Source: Stieleria mannarensis
Lineage (GTDB): Bacteria > Planctomycetota > Planctomycetia > Pirellulales > Pirellulaceae
Direction of reading: 5' to 3'
DNA length: 64,000 nt
Assembly: GCF_014154935.1 (NCBI RefSeq)
Contig: NZ_JACEHH010000048.1
Coordinates: 1 to 64,000 of the forward strand
In this document: positions 35,801-43,927 of the stretch, piece by piece
Numbering within the stretch: the first letter of the stretch is position 1
Layout: each line of letters starts with the position of its first letter
Position numbers and translations under genes: made by a program
Notes under the pieces: generated by a model
The model's input: only the letters and a program-made list of their open reading frames with translations
What the model was told of the DNA's origin: nothing
The model's database searches: none

Positions 35801-38636
35801 CGCCGGCAGCGACGAAATGCGAACGAGCTTCGTCACGCGAGAGTGGCCGGTCGTAGATCGCCACTTCCTCGATCATGCCTTGAAAGTTTGCAAAATTGTC
35901 GTTGCGGCCGCCGATTTGAAATTCGGAACATCCCCGCGGATAGGTCTTCGGCAACCGGCCGTCGACTTCCAGTTCTCCGTTCAGGAAGACCGTCACCTTT
36001 TCCCCATCGCGTGACAGGACCACATGATTCCAACTGCCGGGGACCAACAACGTCCGACCGCTGACCAGTTCGCTCCGTTCATTTCCGTTGAAGACTAATA
36101 AGCGACCGGTCGCGGCATAGGTCCCGCCGATGCCGAGGTTGTCGCCGGGAGCGCCGCTCGCGCCCTCGACACCGCGGGTCAGCAGGTATCCGGTGACCGG
36201 TCGGCTGGTGTTCGGCAACTCGTTGCGAAACCAGAATTCGACGCTGTATTGATCGCCCAGCTTCGACACGCCCGCCAAGACACGGCCGCCGGCAAAGTTA
36301 GGTGTGGTCGAACCCGGCTGACGCGGTCCAGCGTTGGGTTCATAGCGGCCATGGTTTCCCCCCACTATGTCGCGGGCCGTCTCGCGATTCTCGTCGTGCA
36401 GCCGCCAATAGGCCAGCGGGCTTGAGGCACGCACTTGGTCGGCGTAACGTTTCAGCGAATCGGCATCTGACGGCTTTTCGGCTTGCACGACCGGTCGCCG
36501 GGGACGCTGCGGCGGTTGCATGTTCGACGTGCGATACAGTTCGCTTGATTTGTCGGCCGACAACGGACGCGCGAACACCGCGACGTCATCCAGCTTGCCA
36601 TCGAATTGTCCGAAGACCAATTCCGCCCTCGACGCCCCCGTCATCACTGACGACTCGACCTCCAGCTCTGGTTGATCTTTGCCGTCCAAATAAATCCTGA
36701 CCCTATCCCCGTCACGGACCAACGTGACATGATGCCAAGCTTTGGTGGCAAGCGGAGTCGACGCGAGGTGTTGCTCGGCCCCCGCGCCGAACGCCAGCAC
36801 GGACATTCCATGTTCATCACTGACGATCGACAAAACCTCCTGGGCAGCATCACTTCCTCGCGACACAAGTGTTCCCGACGGTTGCCCCTCTCCACCGGGC
36901 AATCCGTTCCAGAACCATAACGAAACGCTGTAATCGTCCGCCAGCGAATCAATGTTCGCATGCAACGATCCGCCGGCAAAATAAACGCTACGGTTGGTCG
37001 CGGCGCCGAAGCCACTCGCATCGGGCCCTGGAAGGTACAACGCCACGCCACCCTGGTACGTCGCGTGATGATTACCCATCGCGTCGGTCGCCCGGTCAAC
37101 CACGATGTCGCTCAACCGCCAGTACGCGGTCGGTCGAGCTTGAATCACCGCGTGGGAATACGCGTTGGGCGGATCGATCGCCGGGCGGCGTTTCTTTCCC
37201 GAGACCGATTCCAATAGCGACAACACGCCCTCGACGATTTTGGGTTCTGCGTCGACCTCCAGTCCCGCCGTCCGCGCCGGCCAAGTCGTGTAGCCGCCCA
37301 AACGATGCTGTTCCGGCGGCGGGATGTAACCTTCGGCACCGTTGGCGAGTTCCAAGTTGAAGGTACCGGCGAGCGGACTTTGCTGTTTCAGTTTCAGCCC
37401 GGTGATGCCGTAGACTTCGTTCGGCAGTGCCGTGATCCCCAGTTCGCCGATCCGCACGGCTTGCAGGACGACTTCGGTTTCCGGGTTTTGGGAAATCCAC
37501 TCGGCCTGTTGGGCATAGACTTCCTGACGATCCTTCGGTGGGCGATCGCCGCGTTTCTCGTTGTAGGTCTTGGCCCATGCCAGACGCTCCGCATCAGGAA
37601 TGCGACGGCGAAGCTTCCTCCGCGTTTCGTCCATCGCGATCGTCAGGTCGGATCGATACTGGATGTCGTCGCATGCTGTCAGGACTTTTTCAGCAATCGA
37701 CTTGGCATAGTCGGTCCGGTCGATCGGTCGATGGGGCTGGGCATAGTCCATCCAGTGAAGGTCGCCGCTGGTTCCTTGCGACATGATGCCGACAAAGGAA
37801 CGTTCCACGTCGGCCGGTGAACCGAGTTTTTCCTCCAGCGAGCGCGCCACTTCGCCAAAGTAGTCCGCCGAAAAACCCGAACTGCTGCCGAAGTAGTGCA
37901 TCGAGTAGTTGGCCATCAAACAGATCGGCGCGTCGTTTTCGGTCGCCACGGCACTCAGCACCGACAGCTGTGGATCGATCGGCCCGGCAGGGCTGACGTA
38001 GTCGGGGTTCAGATAGCCCGGATGCATCATCGCCCGCACCGTCGACGCGCCGAACGGGTCGTTTCGGATCCGATCGCCACGGGTGATCCAGCGCCGGCAA
38101 TTCGTCAGCTCGGCCGCATCGACCGACGTCCAACCGATCTTGGCCGGTCGCATGTTCTGGTGCGCCTTCACAATCGCCTGGGCGACCTGCGGCACAAAAA
38201 AATCGACGTACGCTTCATCGCGGCTGGTGCCCAAGCAATACGACATCACCGACGGAGCCGAATGGGTGTGCGTGGCACTGATCAAAATGCGATTCGCCGG
38301 CAAACCGATCCTCTCGGCCACCTTCGCCTTGATGGCGTCGCAGATGTCGGTGGGGATCATGCAGGAATCGACGATCGCGATCGCAACCGTCTCGTCGCCC
38401 TCTCGCAGCACCAAGCAACGGGCGTGCAACGGATCGTCAACTCGATTCCAAACCGCCTGCAAAAACCCGCCGTTACGAATCGCCGGCAACGTCCGCGGTG
38501 AGATGTCCACCGATGCCGCACCGGCGGAGAGACCGTTGGCACTGGCGGCATCGTTTGCGCTGGCCGCATCGTTTGCGCTGATCAGCGCCGAGGAAATCAA
38601 GAACAACGGCAATAGCGCACCGAGCAAAGTTTTCAT
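32841..38636 (-). CDS. Giant exported ceramidase-like / double LamG / PVC-type haem-binding protein
   Basis: The 1931-residue protein begins with a signal peptide (MKTLLGALLPLFLISSALIS); ATG 38636 is preferred to the frame start at 38735. Domains in order (approximate residues): a neutral/alkaline ceramidase-like domain (30-465), with ISATHTHSAP and MANYSMHYFG metal histidines and SQGTSGDLHW near the nucleophile site; two LamG-like modules (500-660, 705-880), each ending in DDVAVFARPLS or EEVAIYDRPLS; a sorbosone-dehydrogenase-like propeller (920-1340, EGYEVQLVASEPQLKDPVA, VVDMYRYMIEHPQWLP); HEAT repeats (1370-1750); and a C-terminal cytochrome c domain with CAACHRLGQVGHDVGPN. The final three parts form the known Pirellula-type membrane-bound dehydrogenase/haem-binding architecture. 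Fusion to a ceramidase-like hydrolase and LamG pair makes a periplasmic hydrolase plus redox protein. The substrate is unknown. Confidence 0.88.
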   Translation of the reverse strand: MKTLLGALLPLFLISSALISANDAASANDAASANGLSAGAASVDISPRTLPAIRNGGFLQAVWNRVDDPLHARCLVLREGDETVAIAIVDSCMIPTDICDAIKAKVAERIGLPANRILISATHTHSAPSVMSYCLGTSRDEAYVDFFVPQVAQAIVKAHQNMRPAKIGWTSVDAAELTNCRRWITRGDRIRNDPFGASTVRAMMHPGYLNPDYVSPAGPIDPQLSVLSAVATENDAPICLMANYSMHYFGSSSGFSADYFGEVARSLEEKLGSPADVERSFVGIMSQGTSGDLHWMDYAQPHRPIDRTDYAKSIAEKVLTACDDIQYRSDLTIAMDETRRKLRRRIPDAERLAWAKTYNEKRGDRPPKDRQEVYAQQAEWISQNPETEVVLQAVRIGELGITALPNEVYGITGLKLKQQSPLAGTFNLELANGAEGYIPPPEQHRLGGYTTWPARTAGLEVDAEPKIVEGVLSLLESVSGKKRRPAIDPPNAYSHAVIQARPTAYWRLSDIVVDRATDAMGNHHATYQGGVALYLPGPDASGFGAATNRSVYFAGGSLHANIDSLADDYSVSLWFWNGLPGGEGQPSGTLVSRGSDAAQEVLSIVSDEHGMSVLAFGAGAEQHLASTPLATKAWHHVTLVRDGDRVRIYLDGKDQPELEVESSVMTGASRAELVFGQFDGKLDDVAVFARPLSADKSSELYRTSNMQPPQRPRRPVVQAEKPSDADSLKRYADQVRASSPLAYWRLHDENRETARDIVGGNHGRYEPNAGPRQPGSTTPNFAGGRVLAGVSKLGDQYSVEFWFRNELPNTSRPVTGYLLTRGVEGASGAPGDNLGIGGTYAATGRLLVFNGNERSELVSGRTLLVPGSWNHVVLSRDGEKVTVFLNGELEVDGRLPKTYPRGCSEFQIGGRNDNFANFQGMIEEVAIYDRPLSRDEARSHFVAAGVKPATAVAASVPDQAAAEPTPTDADDSLDRIHVREGYEVQLVASEPQLKDPVAIEWGLDGKLWVVEMADYPLGMDGQGKPGGRIRVLEDRDGDGRYETSTLFTDGLSFPNGILVWGDGVLVTAAPQILYLEDSNGDGKADVRRPLLNGFLEGNQQLRVNGLRWGLDNWVHCASGSHHSGYGKGNQITSAITGKSYQVGSRDFRFRPDSGEVDPQSGPSQYGRNRDDWGNWFGVQNSRPLWHYVLADEDIRRNPHFAPPDPKHQVVTPVNPPVLPAAQLQKRFHSFNQSGRFTSACSAMVYRDDLLFSSRDDEQHAFTCEPFHNLVQHNIIFDDGASFGFRRDPAEDVVDFFASEDRWCRPVMVRTGPDGALWVVDMYRYMIEHPQWLPQNGKDELRPYYRLGENHGRIYRVVPAGGNPKLPRIEKTTEGLLTAMTSSNGWQRDVAQRELVRTGDRTAVSILESMTAKDASPRSRLQALCTLDGMQALSTDVLQAALRDPHAGVRRQAVRLAAQHRIDIAQLVSLVDDQNAKVRLQLAATLGEYDDSRAAEALVALASHPMADAYLIANVMGSLSQRNIADVLDAFLSRTEFAAAPSTAKRTLQPILFAQVAALGDARAIGLVTARLCDVADESLTPWQISGLADLLDGLGKRRFSIAQLSDQHQQAIDQTIRRARRVLSDGPQSLTPSAAASLRLLLRQQESFDDDLQRLSDLLVPRSTIELQLAVVDHLASPPRVHDAGQRTEKDVERQSDDRISQVADALLGGWSSFGPAVRSRVLDVLAGREGWSTALLAEVRSQQVSIGEIGPAVRERLLATKDKALRASWTEMFASSTTPDRKRVIEDYQSALTLTGDADRGKKVFAKSCAACHRLGQVGHDVGPNLASITDKRPQVLLANILDPSAAVEARYLTYVVLTEDGRVRNGLLGTETGSSITLLSNEGKRETVLRSEIEELRASGKSLMPDGLEKELSPQDVADVIALLRSEGE

Positions 38637-38889
38637 TGGATTCAAAACGATTGATCTGACAGGAAGGACCGCAAAGCGGTTGGTGCTGCACCAAGGTGGG
38701 GAGGGAAACGAGCAGCGAGATCGGGAGGGGACCATTGACGCCTGGTTGCGTCAACGCAGTATTGTACACACTACGCCGCCCAGCGCACGTTGGTGTTTAG
38801 CCTTTCGGCGACTCCCCACGTCGCTGCTCGGAACTTGAAATGTATTGCTGAGCAATACGCTTCACGTCGAGCGGCGTAGTGCGAAACGA

Positions 38890-38970
38890 TTGCAACACCA
38901 ACCGCGTCGCGGTTGCACGCCAGCGGCGTGTCACAACAAAGCTTGGGGTCGCGCTAGCGCACCCCAAGAT
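38890..38970. repeat. Cluster of palindromic words in the divergent gap
   Basis: Contains caacaccaaccgcgtcgcgg with the palindrome aaccgcgtcgcggtt (38900-38914, identical to 22876-22890), and cttggggt...accccaag around gcgctagcgc (about 38942-38970). The 631-bp gap between the two divergent genes (38637-39267) also contains gcaaccccaacggggttg (about 38989-39006) and the diverged hairpin at 39146. It appears to be a patchwork of repeats in which the two promoters must lie; no gene is recognised. Confidence 0.75.
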
Positions 38971-39267
38971 CAAATGTCTCAAGCCCGGCAACCCCAACGG
39001 GGTTGAACAACACTCTGCGGTGAAAGTCGAGGGATGCGATCTGCATCGAAAATAGGCCAATGCCCTGTGTTTTGTTGGGCTAGATCACTTTCCCGAAAAA
39101 CAAATCGCTCTGTAATCCATTTCACGTCCCTCGCAGCGAGCGCCGACCGCCCGGAAGGCCCGTCGTACTCACAGCAGCGAAAGCCTGAACACCAACGGTT
39201 GCCGTATCCCCTATAACTTCTCCCATTCCATTCGTCATCCCCACATTTCCTCCAGAATCCTTCCTCG

Positions 39268-41736
39268 ATGAATCTGCACCTGTTCCCGATTTCGATTCCG
39301 GCCCTCGCGGCAAGCCTGTGGCTCGGCTGCGTCTTGACCAATCCAACATTTGCACAGGAACAACGCGACCCGCCGCCGAACATCGTGATGATCATCGCCG
39401 ATGATCTGGGCTATGGTGATCTCGGTTGCTACGGCCAAAAACTGATCGCCACGCCCAACCTTGACCGCTTGGCCGAACAAGGGATCCGATTCACCCAGGC
39501 CTACGCCGGTGGGCCGGTGTGCACGTCATCCCGCAGTGTGTTGATGACCGGATTGCACGGCGGTCACACTCCGGCTCGCGATAACGTTCCGCACTACCCG
39601 ACCTACCTGGACGATCACGACCAAACCGTTGCCGAAGTGCTCCGGGGCGCCGGGTATCGTTGCGGCGGCGTGGGCAAATGGTCGCTCGGTGATGCCGGGA
39701 CCACCGGTGCCGCTACACAACAGGGATTCGACCAGTGGGTCGGCTATCTGAACCAGGACCACGCGCATTATTACTACACCGAGTACCTGGACCGTGGTGA
39801 AGGTCGGATCGAATTCCCTGGCAATCCGATCACAAAACACACTTACAGCCATGACGTTTTGACCGATCACGCGTTGAGCTTCATGACGGATGCAAAGCAA
39901 CAACCATTCTTTCTGTACGTCGCATATACGCTGCCGCACTTTTCCTCCAAAACCGAAGATTCCGATGGACTGGCTGTGCCGTCGACCGCTCCCTATTCGG
40001 ATCGCGATTGGCCGGACAAGGCCAAGAAATACGCCGCGATGGTTCACCGGTTGGACGAGGGCGTCGGCCGAATTGCCGACCGAATCGACGAGTTGGGGAT
40101 CGCGGAGAATACACTGCTGATCTTCAGCAGCGACAACGGCGGCCATGCGACGGTCTGGGACCGATTTGACACCAACGGCCCGCTGCGTGGGTACAAACGC
40201 GATCTCACCGAAGGCGGCATACGGGTTCCCTTCATCGCGCGTTGGCCCGGTAAAATCCCCGCCGCAACGGTCAGTGACGAAGTCATCGCGTTTGCCGACA
40301 TGATGCCGACCTTTGCCCAAATCGCTGGTCAAAAAACGCCGGCGGGTCTCGACGGGGTCTCTGTGCTAGCCGCCTTGCTGGGCGAACAGCGTACGGCCGA
40401 ACGGGACTACCTGTATTGGGACTACGGCCATTGCCGACGCTTTTATGACCAGGCCGTTCGACAGGGCGATTGGAAAGCGATCCGGCTGGGCAAGGAAAAG
40501 GGTGCCATCCAGCTGTACAACCTTGAGAACGATCCCGGCGAGTCCGACGATGTGGCCGCCGATCATCCCGAAATCGTCGCTGCACTGGCCCGCATCATGG
40601 ACAACGCGACGACGCCCCATCCCCGCTACCCGGTCGGGCAACTGTATCAAGGCGGACCGATCTGGCGCGCCGAAAACCAACACGCTTCACTGGTCGACCT
40701 GCCACCGGTTTCTCAGCCGGGACAGGGGGCTCATCTGCAAAGCGGGTTTGTGTTCGCCCCAGAAAAACGTCCGACACCACAATGCCATTCATCCACCTTG
40801 GTCGAAACACCCTCCGGTCTGGTAGCCGCTTGGTTCGGTGGCACCAGCGAACCGGCGCGCGACAACGTGATCTGGGTGGCTCGCCAGATCGATGGGCAAT
40901 GGCAAAGACCGGTCCAAGTCGCTGACGGCAGCCAAGGTGAATCGGAAGAACATCGCGTCGGCAATCCCGTACTGTTCCAGACCAACGAAGGACCGCTGCT
41001 GTTGTTTTACAAGGTCGTCGATCCGAAAGTAGGTCGAGCGTCACATTGGTGGGGCATGCTGATGACGTCCGACGACGACGGCGCGACTTGGTCCCAGCCG
41101 CGTCGGATCGGCAGCGATGAAAAGCTCGGCCCGGGCAACCCCAACTTGATCGGACCGGTCAAAAATAAACCCATTCAACTAGCCGATGGCACGATCGTCT
41201 GTCCTTCCAGCACCGAACACGACGGCTGGCGCGTGCACTTTGAAATCAGCCGCGATCTCGGAAAGACCTGGACTGTCATCGGCCCGATCAACGACGCGGC
41301 CAACTTCAACGCGATCCAGCCGAGTCTGCTCGTGCACCCGGAGAATCAACTGCAGGTGCTTTGCCGGTCCAAGGAAGGTGTGATCGCTCAAAGCTGGTCG
41401 CAAGACGATGGAAAAACCTGGGGCCCGATCACGGCGACGACATTGCCCAACCCCAACTCCGGCACCGACGCGGTGACACTGGCCGACGGCCGACAGTTGC
41501 TGGTTTACAACCACACGATCAAACGCGGTCCGTTTCCCGCGGCGCGGACGATGCTGAATGTCGCGCTGTCCGATGACGGAAAAAAGTGGGAACCGGTGCT
41601 GACCTTGGAACGCGAGCGTCGGAGCGAGTTTTCTTACCCGGCCGTCATCCAAACATCTGACGGCAACGTCCACCTGACCTACACCTGGAAACGCCAAAGC
41701 ATTCGGCACGTGGTGTTGGACCCAGAACGATTGTGA
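39268..41736 (+). CDS. Sulfatase-sialidase fusion protein
   Basis: The 822-residue exported protein has a signal peptide ending near TFAQ. Residues 37-460 form an arylsulfatase domain: NIVMIIADDLGYGDLGCYG (metal Asp45-Asp46), then the formylglycine site PVCTSSRSVLMTGLHGG with Cys85, and LLIFSSDNGGHATVWD. The usual CxPxR core is CTSSR here, so the proline is Ser. Residues about 490-815 form a BNR-type sialidase propeller (CHSSTLVETPSGLVAAWFGG, GKTWTVIGPINDA, SYPAVIQTSDGNVHLTYTWK). The combination suggests removal of sulfate and a terminal acidic sugar from a glycan in the periplasm. Sialidase specificity is not established by sequence. It is divergent from the giant gene and upstream of another sialidase-like gene. 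Confidence 0.9.
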   Translation: MNLHLFPISIPALAASLWLGCVLTNPTFAQEQRDPPPNIVMIIADDLGYGDLGCYGQKLIATPNLDRLAEQGIRFTQAYAGGPVCTSSRSVLMTGLHGGHTPARDNVPHYPTYLDDHDQTVAEVLRGAGYRCGGVGKWSLGDAGTTGAATQQGFDQWVGYLNQDHAHYYYTEYLDRGEGRIEFPGNPITKHTYSHDVLTDHALSFMTDAKQQPFFLYVAYTLPHFSSKTEDSDGLAVPSTAPYSDRDWPDKAKKYAAMVHRLDEGVGRIADRIDELGIAENTLLIFSSDNGGHATVWDRFDTNGPLRGYKRDLTEGGIRVPFIARWPGKIPAATVSDEVIAFADMMPTFAQIAGQKTPAGLDGVSVLAALLGEQRTAERDYLYWDYGHCRRFYDQAVRQGDWKAIRLGKEKGAIQLYNLENDPGESDDVAADHPEIVAALARIMDNATTPHPRYPVGQLYQGGPIWRAENQHASLVDLPPVSQPGQGAHLQSGFVFAPEKRPTPQCHSSTLVETPSGLVAAWFGGTSEPARDNVIWVARQIDGQWQRPVQVADGSQGESEEHRVGNPVLFQTNEGPLLLFYKVVDPKVGRASHWWGMLMTSDDDGATWSQPRRIGSDEKLGPGNPNLIGPVKNKPIQLADGTIVCPSSTEHDGWRVHFEISRDLGKTWTVIGPINDAANFNAIQPSLLVHPENQLQVLCRSKEGVIAQSWSQDDGKTWGPITATTLPNPNSGTDAVTLADGRQLLVYNHTIKRGPFPAARTMLNVALSDDGKKWEPVLTLERERRSEFSYPAVIQTSDGNVHLTYTWKRQSIRHVVLDPERL

Positions 41737-41741
41737 TTGCG

Positions 41742-41808
41742 GCGTAGCGACACTCGCCTGAGCGTGGTACTCACGATGGGATCCACCTTCTGGCGAAGGT
41801 AGCTACGT
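41742..41808. repeat. REP-like palindromic repeat between convergent genes
   Basis: Modules cgacactcgcctgagcgtgg and atccaccttctggcgaaggt face each other as in the copies at 9961 and 20762. The copy begins a few bases after the sulfatase-sialidase stop and lies between convergent genes. A transcript-end role for this family is possible. Confidence 0.85.
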
Positions 41809-41855
41809 TTGATCGACTATTCACCTTGTTTTGTGCGCAATGTGGCGCTGTCCCG

Positions 41856-42848
41856 CTATGGATCGAAACGCACCTTCGCTAGATAGACACTCGTCTTGCC
41901 TTCGTGCGATGAATAGTAGCTGATCCACAGCATCCGGTCATGCCAGACCAGGCCGGCATAGCTGGTATCGCCGCCCGATGGCAGTTTCAGTGCTTCGGTG
42001 AGCGTCCCGTTTTCCGGATCGAGCCAGCACACCGAGGTTCGCACGGTGGAATCGTACAAACGGACGACGGCGACGAACCGTCCGTCGGGCAACCGGATCA
42101 TGTCCGGCCCGCCGAGTCGCACGTTCAACGGCTTCCAATCCCATTCCGTGTACGGCGGCCGGGACACGCCCAGGTTGCCCACTTTGGGCTCGCCGTCGTG
42201 ACGCAGCAAACAGTACGCGGTGTCATCGGGCAGGAACACGATGGAGGTTTCGTTGGGATACGTGCCCGGGACGTCGACGTCTTCGATCAATGTTTCGAAT
42301 GTCTTGCCGTCGGAACTTTTGAACAGCCGCAGCCCGCGACCGCCCTTGCCACAGCCGTAACCGAATCCGTAAGCCTCGCCTTTGTGCCAGCTGATCCGCC
42401 ACAGCCAATTGTCTTGGTCGCCGACCGGCGTTGGCGTGCTCCAGTTGACGCCGTCGTCGGAAAACCAGACCAGAGACTGATGGTGCCGGCCTTGGGGAGT
42501 GTCCGCCGCACCCGCACCGGCCAACATCAGCCGATCGTCGGGCGTGACGGTGATTTTGGCGTCGCGCAAGTCGTACTTGTCCGAGGTGACCAACGCCGCC
42601 GATTCCCAGTTGTCTCCGTCGGCAGACGTCAACACCCGCAGCGCCCCGTCGGGCGACACGTGTTTCTGCCCCTCGCGAAACACACAATACCATCGGTCAC
42701 GGAAACGGACCAAATCGGTAAACGCGTTGTGCGGAGCCGCGTCCCAAATCCGCTGCACATCGACCAGCACCGGCTTGGGGAATTCGTCCGCCGCCAGGAA
42801 GGCGACAGGCAAGAAGAACGAGAGAACAGCGAAGAAGACACGCTTCAT
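41856..42848 (-). CDS. Exported sialidase-like (BNR propeller) protein
   Basis: The 330-residue protein starts MKRVFFAVLSFFLPVAFLAADEFPK (signal peptide), so ATG 42848 is chosen over the far longer frame to 43394, whose extra codons are repeat DNA. It reads as a six-bladed propeller: LVRFRDRWYCVFREGQKHV, LRVLTSADGDNWESA, QSLVWFSDDGVNWSTPTPV, RLFKSSDGKTFETL, DMIRLPDGRFVAVVRLYD. Asp-box-like S-x-D-x-G-x-x-W motifs occur three times. The sialidase arginine triad cannot be confirmed by eye. It converges on the sulfatase-sialidase gene and probably acts on the same class of glycan. Confidence 0.83.
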   Translation of the reverse strand: MKRVFFAVLSFFLPVAFLAADEFPKPVLVDVQRIWDAAPHNAFTDLVRFRDRWYCVFREGQKHVSPDGALRVLTSADGDNWESAALVTSDKYDLRDAKITVTPDDRLMLAGAGAADTPQGRHHQSLVWFSDDGVNWSTPTPVGDQDNWLWRISWHKGEAYGFGYGCGKGGRGLRLFKSSDGKTFETLIEDVDVPGTYPNETSIVFLPDDTAYCLLRHDGEPKVGNLGVSRPPYTEWDWKPLNVRLGGPDMIRLPDGRFVAVVRLYDSTVRTSVCWLDPENGTLTEALKLPSGGDTSYAGLVWHDRMLWISYYSSHEGKTSVYLAKVRFDP

Positions 42849-42901
42849 GAGGTGGATCCTGGGTGGGGGAAAGGAGGGGTGGGAGCGGAGCATTTTAACG
42901 C

Positions 42902-43148
42902 AATGGCAAAACGATGGGGGCAAAACGATTCGAAAGCCATGCCAGTGGGAAGCGAAAGCGAGCGGCCCGTGGAGTCGGTCTGCGGTAGGGAGGAGGCAGA
43001 ATAATTCGGGGCAGAATGATGTTTGGACCGAATGCTGGAGCACCCGGCTAACCATTCCCGCCACACTTCTGCTTCCATCTTGACGCCTCCATTCTGCCCC
43101 CATCATTCTGCCCCCCCATCGTCTTGCCCCCATCGTTTTGCCCCAGCC
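42902..43148. repeat. Inverted pair of the CAAAACGATGGGG/CAGAATGATGG repeat
   Basis: A plus-orientation copy (42902-43021, ggcaaaacgatgggggcaaa ... gcagaatgatg) and a minus-orientation copy (43088-43148, ctccattctgcccccatcat ... catcgttttgcccc) face each other around 66 bp. The pair fills the 382-bp divergent gap between the sialidase-like gene and the exported-protein gene, so both promoters lie within or beside it. No gene is present. Confidence 0.88.
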
Positions 43149-43230
43149 CCCTGTAACAGTGTCGCCGTGTTTTCGCTTGGACCAGGACAGGTTGTCCCGC
43201 TTTCCAACCCCCGAACCACGAGCCGTGACC

Positions 43231-43809
43231 ATGAAACCCGTTTTCTCACTTTCGATCGCATTCATCCTGGCCATTCTAGGCACCATCGCCCATGCGGAGG
43301 CCCCGCGGGTCGGTTCTCGCCAGCCGATCACGACCGTCGAATCTGATGTGATCGCCGCGAGCCCCACCGTTTCGCGATCCGCGTTCCAAGACATGTTGTA
43401 CGACTACGAAGTCTATTCGGCACCGGACGTCTCCGGAGAAACGGAGTTTGTGATCATCGGCCGCGACGCCGAAACCGGCAGCTGGGATTTCGTGCATCGA
43501 TTCGAGTGGACCGGCAGTGTCGACCACGGATCATGGTCCGACAGGGGCGTCTGGACATTCTCGTCGTGGTGGAGTGCCCGCAACGCCGCCGAAAACCAAA
43601 TCGATGATGGGAAAATCACGGACTATGAAATCATCGAACAACCCGTCCAGCCGCAATGGACCTACGAAGCGACCTTGCCGACGCGGGCGCAAGCGGAAGA
43701 CTATGCCGACGAAATCGAGTACTGGTCCAACGAATTCAATGTGCCCCACGTCACCAAGATCGTTCCGGTCTTGATGCTTTCCTACTCCACCGTGGGTACA
43801 CTAAAATAG
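43231..43809 (+). CDS. Exported protein of unknown function
   Basis: The 192-residue protein has a signal peptide (MKPVFSLSIAFILAILGTIAHA); ATG 43231 is preferred to the repeat-derived frame start at 43138. The mature part is acidic and aromatic: SRSAFQDMLYDYEVYSAPD, GSWDFVHRFEWTGS, WTFSSWWSARNAAENQID, QAEDYADEIEYWSNEFN. No cysteine pair, haem motif or known catalytic motif is visible. It lies between glycan-hydrolase genes but has repeats on both sides, so operon membership is unlikely. Confidence 0.7.
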   Translation: MKPVFSLSIAFILAILGTIAHAEAPRVGSRQPITTVESDVIAASPTVSRSAFQDMLYDYEVYSAPDVSGETEFVIIGRDAETGSWDFVHRFEWTGSVDHGSWSDRGVWTFSSWWSARNAAENQIDDGKITDYEIIEQPVQPQWTYEATLPTRAQAEDYADEIEYWSNEFNVPHVTKIVPVLMLSYSTVGTLK

Positions 43810-43820
43810 TTCTCCGGGCT

Positions 43821-43888
43821 CACGTAGCTACCTTCGCCAGAAGGTGGATCCGCTGGATTTCCATCGCTCTGGCGCGCGTCGCGACGTC
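43821..43888. repeat. REP-like palindromic repeat upstream of the GH5-like gene
   Basis: Modules gtagctaccttcgccagaag and ccatcgctctggcgcgcgtc match the family copy at 9961-10028 in the same orientation. It begins twelve bases after the stop of the preceding gene and ends 40 bp before the ATG of the next. Confidence 0.87.
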
Positions 43889-43927
43889 AAGGCGATTACA
43901 CAAGCAACGCTTGGGGGAAGATCAGTC

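Noticed and set aside
41856-43394. Long form of the sialidase-like protein (512 residues)
   Set aside because: The first 180 codons are intergenic repeat DNA; a signal peptide begins at ATG 42848.
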